Shown here one piece after another: positions 34,773 to 41,355 of a stretch of 64,000 nucleotides of DNA; the stretch's first letter is position 1; each line of letters opens with the position of its first letter. The position numbers were made by a program, and so were the translations under genes. Origin of the DNA: UTCHB3 sp964371075 (GTDB lineage Bacteria > Bacteroidota > Ignavibacteria > Ignavibacteriales > Ignavibacteriaceae). Where the stretch lies: contig CAYJKN010000002.1 in NCBI GenBank assembly GCA_964371075.1, positions 62,001-126,000 on the forward strand, written 5' to 3'. Below the pieces are notes generated by a model. That model saw nothing but the letters and a program-made list of their open reading frames with translations. It made no database searches and was not told the origin of the DNA.

Positions 34773-36566
34773 ATGGCAAAAAAGAACAGTTCTGAAGATG
34801 AAATATTAGGTAAGGCCTACGACGCGAAGCTGATGAAAAGGCTTCTTGGATTTGTAAAACCTTATAAAAAATATGTTATTCTGGCGATATTATTAAATAT
34901 TCTGGTGGCGGGTCTTGGTCCGTTACGCCCGTATTTAACCAAAATTGCGATAGATGATAAGATTTTTAACGGAGATCTTCACGGGCTTATGCTCATTTCG
35001 GTGGCGCTTATTGGTGCACTTGTGTTTCAGTCGGTTATCCAATATTTCCTCACCTATTTTACAAATCTCCTTGGTCAAAAAACCATTCTTGATCTCAGGG
35101 ATAAACTTTTCAGACATACTCAGAAACTGTCGGTCAGTTTTTTTGACAGAACACCAATCGGCAGGATGGTAACAAGGGTAACAAATGATGTTGAATCATT
35201 GAATGAACTTTTTACATCTGGTATTGTAATGGTGTTCAGCGATGTTTTTATAATTGTTTGGATTCTCGGTTTTATGTTTTTTATAAATTGGGAACTTGCG
35301 CTTATTACCCTTTCGGTGCTTCCTCTTTTAATTTATGGCACATTTTTGTTCCGGAAGAAGGTTCGCGAGTCATATCGTGATATCAGAAAATATCTTGCCC
35401 GTCTCAATTCGTATATGCAGGAACATATCACGGGCATGGGGATTGTTCGTCTTTTTAACAAAGAGAAAGAAGAAGCTAAAAGATTTGCCCAGATTAACGG
35501 TGATCATCGGGATGAAAACATAAGATCGGTGTTTTATTATGCAGTCTTCTACCCCGGAGTGGAGTTAATTTCTTCAGCCGCAATTGCGCTCATAATCTGG
35601 TATGGCGGTGGTGATGTGGTGCAGAAAAAAATTTCACTCGGTGTGCTTTTTGCGTTCATTCAATATACGGAAATGTTTTTTAGACCAATCAGAGACCTCT
35701 CTGAGAAGTATAACATTATGCAGACCGCAATGGCATCTTCAGAAAGAATTTTCTCTCTGCTGGATGATCAGTCATTTATTAAAAACCCTGAAAACCATGT
35801 GCCACTTGATAAGGTCAAGGGGAAGATTGAGTTTGAAAAAGTTAACTTTGCTTACAATGAAGAGAACCTGATCCTTAAAGATATCTCATTTGTCATTAAT
35901 CCCGGTGAAACAGTTGCAATTGTGGGTGCTACAGGAGCGGGCAAAACCAGTATCATCAACATCTTGACCCGGTTTTATGATATTAATTCCGGAAGAATTT
36001 TGGTTGATGGAGTTGATATAACAAAGGTGGATAAAAGAGAACTCCGTAACAAGATTTCCATTGTGCTTCAGGATGTATTTCTGTTTTTTGGAACCATCAG
36101 ATCCAATATCGGGATGAATAATCCCGGAATCTCGGATGAAAAGATTGTGGCTTCAGCCCAACATGTGGGAGCCGACAGATTTATCCAAAATCTTCCAAAT
36201 CAGTATGATGAAGAGGTAAAAGAGAGAGGTGCAACCCTCTCCGTTGGGCAAAAACAGTTAATCTCATTTGCAAGAGCTTTGGCTCACGATCCAAGTATCC
36301 TTATACTCGATGAAGCAACTTCCAGTGTTGATACTGAAACTGAAAACATGATTCAGACGGCAATTGAAACCCTTCTCGAAGGAAGAACCGCCATCGTAAT
36401 CGCCCACAGGCTTTCAACAATCAGAAACGCCGACAAGATCATGGTTATGCACAAAGGTGAAATTAAAGAGATGGGCAGCCACGAAGAACTCCTCGAAAAA
36501 AGAGGACTTTATTACAAATTGTATCAACTTCAGTATAAAGATCAGGAATTGGTGTTTTCCAAATAA
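34773..36566 (+). CDS. ABC exporter half-transporter, catalytic-site subunit (BmrD/TM288-like)
   Basis: 597 residues: exporter transmembrane domain then nucleotide-binding domain with Walker A GATGAGKTS, Walker B ILILDEATSSVD (catalytic Glu present) and a deviating signature LSVGQ instead of LSGGQ. Together with the Asp-for-Glu Walker B of the 32000 gene, this predicts a heterodimer with one functional and one degenerate ATP site. The reading frame starts 5 bp after the dehydrogenase stop. Confidence 0.93.
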   Translation: MAKKNSSEDEILGKAYDAKLMKRLLGFVKPYKKYVILAILLNILVAGLGPLRPYLTKIAIDDKIFNGDLHGLMLISVALIGALVFQSVIQYFLTYFTNLLGQKTILDLRDKLFRHTQKLSVSFFDRTPIGRMVTRVTNDVESLNELFTSGIVMVFSDVFIIVWILGFMFFINWELALITLSVLPLLIYGTFLFRKKVRESYRDIRKYLARLNSYMQEHITGMGIVRLFNKEKEEAKRFAQINGDHRDENIRSVFYYAVFYPGVELISSAAIALIIWYGGGDVVQKKISLGVLFAFIQYTEMFFRPIRDLSEKYNIMQTAMASSERIFSLLDDQSFIKNPENHVPLDKVKGKIEFEKVNFAYNEENLILKDISFVINPGETVAIVGATGAGKTSIINILTRFYDINSGRILVDGVDITKVDKRELRNKISIVLQDVFLFFGTIRSNIGMNNPGISDEKIVASAQHVGADRFIQNLPNQYDEEVKERGATLSVGQKQLISFARALAHDPSILILDEATSSVDTETENMIQTAIETLLEGRTAIVIAHRLSTIRNADKIMVMHKGEIKEMGSHEELLEKRGLYYKLYQLQYKDQELVFSK

Positions 36567-36648
36567 TTTGGTTAATGCTTCATTAACTCTTCCGTTTGTA
36601 TTATATTTCAGTAGATCAATATAAATTACATACGGAGAAGAATTTAAT

Positions 36649-37680
36649 ATGTCACAAACACCCTTTATGACTCTGGAGCGATATATTATCGAAGAAGAGC
36701 GTAAACATCCTGAGGCAACGGGAGCGCTGTCACGGATACTTTCAGACCTCTCAATCGCTGCAAAAATCATCTCAAGAGAAGTGAACAAAGCCGGTCTAGT
36801 TGAAATTCTCGGCTTTACGGGCGATACAAATGTTCATGGTGAATCAGTCAAAAAACTTGATATGTATGCCCATGATATGATCTTTAAAGCGATGGATCAT
36901 GGCGGTCAACTTTGTATAATGGCCTCTGAAGAAGAGGAAGACATTATCCATATCCCACACCACTTCACCATCGGAAAATATGTTCTTTTGTTTGATCCCC
37001 TCGACGGGTCGTCAAACATCGATGCCAATGTGAACATTGGAACGATCTTCTCAATTTTTAAAAGAGTCTCAGATGGTGATGGTCCCGGTACCCTCGAAGA
37101 TTGTCTGCAACCGGGAACCGAGCAGGTGGCTGCAGGGTATGTAATTTATGGTTCATCTACAATGCTTGTTTACACAACAGGAGAAGGTGTTCATGGATTT
37201 ACACTTGACCCCTCGATAGGTGAATTTATCCTCTCCCACCACAATATCAGAATCCCCGAAAAAGGGAAGATATACAGCATCAATGAAGGTAACTACAAAT
37301 ACTGGCACCCCGGACTGAAAAAATATATCAAATGGCTTCAGGAAGAGGATAAAGCGACATCAAGACCATACTCAACCAGATATATCGGTTCAATGGTGGC
37401 AGATGTTCACAGAACAATTTTATACGGTGGTATCTTTATGTATCCGGCAGACAGTCGGAACCCAAAAGGGAAATTGCGACTCATGTATGAGTGTAATCCT
37501 GTTTCATTTATTGTGGAAGCTTGTGGAGGGAAGGCAATTACGGGATACACCCGTGTCCTTGAAGAGGTACCAAATTCACTTCATGAGAGATGCCCGATTT
37601 TTATCGGCAGCCCGTATGATATCGACAAAGTTGCCAAGTTTATTGCAGATACAGACGCAGAACTTGAAAAGCCATTATAA
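36649..37680 (+). CDS. fbp: Fructose-1,6-bisphosphatase class I
   Basis: Gluconeogenic enzyme that removes the 1-phosphate of fructose 1,6-bisphosphate. The 343-residue sequence has the metal/substrate motif DPLDGSSNIDANVNIGTIF, GDTNVHGE, the KYWHPG region and VEACGGKAITG, all characteristic of class I FBPase. GGAGAA lies before the ATG. Single gene; a hairpin follows 10 bp after the stop. Confidence 0.96.
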   Translation: MSQTPFMTLERYIIEEERKHPEATGALSRILSDLSIAAKIISREVNKAGLVEILGFTGDTNVHGESVKKLDMYAHDMIFKAMDHGGQLCIMASEEEEDIIHIPHHFTIGKYVLLFDPLDGSSNIDANVNIGTIFSIFKRVSDGDGPGTLEDCLQPGTEQVAAGYVIYGSSTMLVYTTGEGVHGFTLDPSIGEFILSHHNIRIPEKGKIYSINEGNYKYWHPGLKKYIKWLQEEDKATSRPYSTRYIGSMVADVHRTILYGGIFMYPADSRNPKGKLRLMYECNPVSFIVEACGGKAITGYTRVLEEVPNSLHERCPIFIGSPYDIDKVAKFIADTDAELEKPL

Positions 37681-37681
37681 T

Positions 37682-37716
37682 TGAAAAAATGAGGCTGTCA
37701 TTTTGTGGCAGCCTCA
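37682..37716 (-). terminator. Terminator-like hairpin shared by fbp and the minus-strand gene at 37724
   Basis: TGAGGCTG (37690-37697) pairs with CAGCCTCA (37709-37716). On the minus strand it is followed by ATTTTTTC, so it should terminate the leftward gene. The stem and most of the loop match the hairpin at 362-387. Confidence 0.75.
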
Positions 37717-37723
37717 ACCAAAC

Positions 37724-37996
37724 TTATTCGGCGATTTTAACCGATTTAATCTTTTCAGCGAGCAGAGAAATCAAATTGTCTCTGGAAATCCCCTCAATTG
37801 TGAATTTACCCGACTTGATAATTATCTCGGGTCCATCCCCTTGTTTGTTAAAAAACTTAAATAACATATAACCAAGTCTGTTTCTGTCATTTGGCACAGG
37901 CAGATATTCTTTTAAATCTTCAGCCACGGAATAAACCTGTTTTTCAAGTGAGTTTTCCGGGAAATCGACCGTTTTTGGTCCGGGAAGTGTTGTCAT
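37724..37996 (-). CDS. Small hypothetical protein
   Basis: 90 residues; the ATG at 37996 is preferred over a TTG one codon earlier. Contains LPVPNDRNRLGYMLFKFFNK and a short IIIKSGKFTIEGISRDNLISLL segment suggestive of a small alpha/beta fold. I do not recognise the family. It has its own terminator and stands alone between fbp and marR. Confidence 0.6.
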   Translation of the reverse strand: MTTLPGPKTVDFPENSLEKQVYSVAEDLKEYLPVPNDRNRLGYMLFKFFNKQGDGPEIIIKSGKFTIEGISRDNLISLLAEKIKSVKIAE

Positions 37997-38124
37997 CAAT
38001 ATTCTCGTAAAAGTTAAAATTTATTCCACTAAAATAATAAAGTTTGGAATGATAACAGCAAAAGAAGAAAAAGGGATATATTGATTCGAATGGGTTATTA
38101 TTCAGTAAAAGTCTTATTAGTTAT

Positions 38125-38160
38125 TTATTTTACAATCGTATAATTTAGGGAGTAAAATAA
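38125..38160. promoter_or_regulatory. Perfect 9-bp inverted repeat around the marR promoter
   Basis: TTATTTTAC (38125-38133) and GTAAAATAA (38152-38160) are exact reverse complements and flank TATAAT (38139-38144), 14 bp before the MarR-type gene. A likely autoregulatory operator. Confidence 0.5.
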
Positions 38161-38173
38161 ATTTAAAAAAGAA

Positions 38174-38644
38174 ATGATAGACGAGACCGCCAAAAAGTTT
38201 GCTGAACTTACATGTTCACTTTCAAGAGAATGCAGCAGAAAAGAAGAGTTTTTTGCCAGATGTTATAATCTGACTCCGGCCGAGTTGCGACTGCTTATGT
38301 TATTTGGTGAAAAATCGTGCCTTTCAATTAAGGATTTGTCGGCTAATCTTGCCCTTACACCGGGGAGAATAACACATATTTTGACATCTCTTGAAGAGAA
38401 AAAACTTGTTATCAGGAAACAGGATCCGGCTGACAGGCGGAGTTTTAATGTTTATTTAACGGGACAAAGCAGACCCTATATCAACAACATTAACACAGGT
38501 CATATTTTAGTACATAAAGAGATTTTTGATACTCTTGATGATGACACCCGGGAAAATGTCCTGCTCGTCATGGATTCGTTGATAGTAGCAATGAAAAAAT
38601 GGGTCGTTAACGAAACCAATAAAGAGTCGAGAGTGGAAGTCTAA
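38174..38644 (+). CDS. MarR-family transcriptional regulator
   Basis: 156 residues with a winged-helix core: LTPAELRLLMLFGEKSCLSIKDLSANLALTPGRITHILTSLEEKKLVIRKQDPADRRSFNVYLT (about 35-98), where DPADRRSFNVYLT is the MarR wing. Flanking helices would form the dimer interface. A symmetric operator-like sequence overlaps its promoter, suggesting autoregulation. Its stop overlaps that of the convergent GH13-like gene by 3-4 bp. Effector unknown. Confidence 0.9.
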   Translation: MIDETAKKFAELTCSLSRECSRKEEFFARCYNLTPAELRLLMLFGEKSCLSIKDLSANLALTPGRITHILTSLEEKKLVIRKQDPADRRSFNVYLTGQSRPYINNINTGHILVHKEIFDTLDDDTRENVLLVMDSLIVAMKKWVVNETNKESRVEV

Positions 38645-40143
38645 AAATAACTTCCACCGCCTTCATTGTCTTCGTCAAATACAAAAACATGACTTTGATA
38701 TGAAGGAAGATCGATAAAGAGTCCCTTCTCTAAAAACTCATCAATTGCCCTCACATATATTTTGTCACCCATCAAATCATTCAATAAAATGCGGTCATCT
38801 CCGATGTTTACATCAAACTTCAACCTGCATTGGGAATTAACCTCTGAGTAGTTAACAACAACAATGGTGTTCCTGATACCAAGTTTCCACCGCCACGCAA
38901 GCATGTTCACATTTGTGTTATTGTCATCCCAGGCTTTGAGACAAGTCAACAGATTCCATTCACCATCTTTAAAAACCCTGTCGCCGGTGATTTTGAGCAA
39001 TTTATCGTAAAACTTGGAAATTTTTGGATGCGGTTGCGATTTCCCCTCTCTGCCAAGTTGAAGAGGAATTTTATGGTTTTTCCCCTCCCATTGACCATCC
39101 TGATATAACATTAACCCGGGAATAGTTGCGGTGATTACAGCAGCAGCCATCGATTTATCGTGCCCAAATGTCTTGATTGCTCTCTCTTCTTCCGATTTTT
39201 CGATAAACCTAACCGATTTTTGCTGCATCGTCAAATCGGCAGTGAGGTGACCTTTAATTTCAGAGGCGCTGTTGTTTTTTAGTTTATCGTAAAGTACCTT
39301 GTCAGAAGTATAGTCAAACCCCAGACTTTGCATTGTCTTTTCAAGATTCCAATAAGTTTCGGCAATAAAGAGGAAACCGGGATTAAACATCTTAATATCC
39401 TTGATTGCCATATTCCAGAATTCTTCGTTGTTTTCAGGGTATTTGTCAGGGTCAGCGGCGCCTCGCCAGGTGTTTCCAAAAATATTGTTCAAAATCAACA
39501 TTGCCATTGAACACCTGACACCATCACAGAAATTACTAATCCGCTGAAGTGTCCCTGCCATAAAATCACGGGCTGAAGGATTAAAATAGTTTATTTGTGC
39601 AGTATCTCTCCAAGCGGGGAAAAAGGGATCCCTGCCATGGGCAAAATAAAGTCCGGGATGTTCAGGGACGGTAAAATATGTGTGTGGTTCGGCGTTGTAA
39701 ATCTCTTCACTGACCGTGAGGAATATCTCGGGGTAGTTTTTCAGGATTTCACTTGTTGAGCCAAAGTGGTTGGGTACAAAATCGAGAATAAGTGCAATTC
39801 CAATCTCATTCAGAATCTTTTTGAGTTGTATTACATCTTCCTCGGTTCCCAGATCAGGATTAACCCGATATTCATCGATTGCATGGGGTGAACCGATTAC
39901 ATCGTTTTTGGTCCAGTCTTTCAAGGCGGCATTATACTGTTTCACAAGTTCGGGCGTGAAACAGGTGGAATCGATATTGGCTCTACAGGTTTTCCATATA
40001 CCCATAAGCCGGACAAAATCGATCCCTTTTCCTTTTAACTTGAGCCAATAATCTTTGGGGATATCATTTATCTTTGCAGTTGGTCCAAATCGTTTGATCC
40101 AGACGCGAATATTTATTTCGTAAAGTTTTGGATTGTTTAACAT
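38641..40143 (-). CDS. GH13 (alpha-amylase) fold protein with altered catalytic residues
   Basis: 500-residue TIM-barrel protein of the alpha-amylase superfamily, starting at the ATG at 40143 (the frame stays open beyond, but family similarity starts at MLNNPKLYEI). Conserved region I is present (DFVPNH, about 121-126) and the acid/base Glu in FIAETYW (about 262). However region II reads DGVRCSMAM, where the nucleophile Asp is Ser (about 212, codon TCA), and region IV reads FIEKSEEER where relatives have ENHDE, so the His is Ser and the third Asp is Glu. It therefore looks like a pseudoenzyme or one with changed chemistry. Convergent with marR, divergent from the Nudix gene. Confidence 0.85.
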   Translation of the reverse strand: MLNNPKLYEINIRVWIKRFGPTAKINDIPKDYWLKLKGKGIDFVRLMGIWKTCRANIDSTCFTPELVKQYNAALKDWTKNDVIGSPHAIDEYRVNPDLGTEEDVIQLKKILNEIGIALILDFVPNHFGSTSEILKNYPEIFLTVSEEIYNAEPHTYFTVPEHPGLYFAHGRDPFFPAWRDTAQINYFNPSARDFMAGTLQRISNFCDGVRCSMAMLILNNIFGNTWRGAADPDKYPENNEEFWNMAIKDIKMFNPGFLFIAETYWNLEKTMQSLGFDYTSDKVLYDKLKNNSASEIKGHLTADLTMQQKSVRFIEKSEEERAIKTFGHDKSMAAAVITATIPGLMLYQDGQWEGKNHKIPLQLGREGKSQPHPKISKFYDKLLKITGDRVFKDGEWNLLTCLKAWDDNNTNVNMLAWRWKLGIRNTIVVVNYSEVNSQCRLKFDVNIGDDRILLNDLMGDKIYVRAIDEFLEKGLFIDLPSYQSHVFVFDEDNEGGGSYF

Positions 40144-40164
40144 GATCGAGTACCCATTCTTTTG

Positions 40165-40172
40165 TAAATTTG
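40165..40172 (+). promoter_or_regulatory. TAAATTTG promoter-like element before the Nudix gene
   Basis: Matches TAnnTTTG 80 bp upstream of the ATG at 40252 in the divergent spacer. No -33 partner was identified, so this is weak. Confidence 0.25.
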
Positions 40173-40251
40173 GGCAGTTAATGAACAGTTTTAATAATCC
40201 CTTTAATTCACTAATTAAAGCTAATAAAATTTTTGATGAAAGGAAAGCAAA

Positions 40252-40716
40252 ATGAAACTTGCTACTCTTTGTTATGTAAGAGATGCCAAAAACCTCACAA
40301 CTCTTATGCTCCACCGTGTTAAAAAAGAGAATGATATGCATGAAGGGAAGTGGAACGGACTTGGCGGTAAGTTTGAGGATGGCGAAACACCCGAGGAATG
40401 TGTAATCAGAGAGGTTCTTGAAGAATCGGGACTTTCAATATCCAATCCCAAACTGCAAGGTTTTATTACCTTTCCGGCTTTTGATCAATTTGAAGACTGG
40501 TATGTTTTTGTTTTTACCGCAGATGAATTTACGGGTGAGCTTATCGATTCACCCGAAGGAAATCTGGAGTGGATAAAAAATGACAACCTGATGGACCTGA
40601 AACTGTGGGAAGGTGATAAAATATTTATGGGGTGGTTCGATTCAGGGAAGGTATTCTCAGCAAAATTTGAGTATGATAAAGGGGAATTTGTTAGCCACGA
40701 TGTAATTTTTTATTAA
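40252..40716 (+). CDS. Nudix hydrolase, MutT/8-oxo-dGTPase-like
   Basis: 154 residues with a complete Nudix box, GKFEDGETPEECVIREVLEESGL at about 38-60 in 20-residue-plus form (Gly, Glu, Arg-Glu, Glu-Glu, Gly all in place). The preceding KWNGLGGK matches the 8-oxo-dGTP diphosphatase (MTH1/MutT-like) subgroup, as does the LEWI segment. AAAGGAAAG precedes the ATG. The TAA stop is the first triplet of an 8-bp tandem array. Confidence 0.9.
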   Translation: MKLATLCYVRDAKNLTTLMLHRVKKENDMHEGKWNGLGGKFEDGETPEECVIREVLEESGLSISNPKLQGFITFPAFDQFEDWYVFVFTADEFTGELIDSPEGNLEWIKNDNLMDLKLWEGDKIFMGWFDSGKVFSAKFEYDKGEFVSHDVIFY

Positions 40717-40753
40717 TGCAATAATGCAATAATGCAATAATGCAATAATACAA
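40714..40753 (+). repeat. TAATSCAR array overlapping the Nudix gene stop
   Basis: Four identical TAATGCAA units then TAATACAA, in exact 8-bp phase from the stop codon. Confidence 0.9.
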
Positions 40754-40792
40754 TAATTAGTCATTTTTAAGAGAACGGAGATTTCAAACGTA

Positions 40793-40834
40793 AGTGACAG
40801 GAGCGATAATCGTCCTCGATTGTCATCTGCAAAA
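40793..40834. repeat. 42-bp dispersed palindromic element, copy 1
   Basis: Differs at only 3 of 42 positions from 57404-57445. The core is GAYAATCG, four bases, CGATTGTC (stem-loop). Both copies lie about 40 bp downstream of a TAATSCAR array. Confidence 0.85.
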
Positions 40835-41218
40835 CTTTCTATTTTGTTCATTAGTAATGAAAACCATAGCTAAATGATTACTCTACAAACACTTACGGGT
40901 AGTATTTTGAAAAATTGGTTAATTTTACTTTCTGGCTACGAATATATAACTCCTCCGGAGTAAGGGGTGTTGTGGGTTAATCATTTCTATCCATAGGAAA
41001 CCCCTGCCGGGGCTTTGTAATTCTTGGAATCACGTATCTATCCATAGGAAGCCCCTGCCGGGGCATTTTGGATTCACATTTTTCCACGAACAAATCACTC
41101 CGACGAGTCGGAGCTATAAAACCCTCAGCGAAAATTCGTATAATCTGCGTGTATCTGCGTCCCCTAAAAATTCATCCGTGCCTTCCGCGTAACTATCACC
41201 ATTGAAATTCCGACATTA

Positions 41219-41282
41219 TTGGATTATTGGATTACTGGATTATTGGATTACTGCATTATTGGATTATTGGATTACTGCATTA
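41219..41282 (-). repeat. TAATSCAR array (reverse orientation), eight units
   Basis: Eight exact-phase YTGSATTA units (2 x 4). Unlike the others it is not at a gene's 3' end; it lies 74 bp upstream of the subtilisin gene. Confidence 0.9.
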
Positions 41283-41355
41283 CTAAATATCCCCTTGTAT
41301 TTTTCGTAATAAATGTGGAAATTTAAATTCCCCTTCATTCATAATCGAGATACAA

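Larger units (their letters stand above)
40717..41355. other. 639-bp gene-free region made largely of repeats
   Basis: Besides the arrays and the 42-bp element, it holds two copies of a 28-bp repeat, TCTATCCATAGGAA followed by RCCCCTGCCGGGGC (40986-41013 and 41037-41064), a hairpin CTCCGAC/GTCGGAG (about 41098-41113), and CCGCGTAACTATC shared with the 31.8-kb spacer. No gene is supported. Confidence 0.75.
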
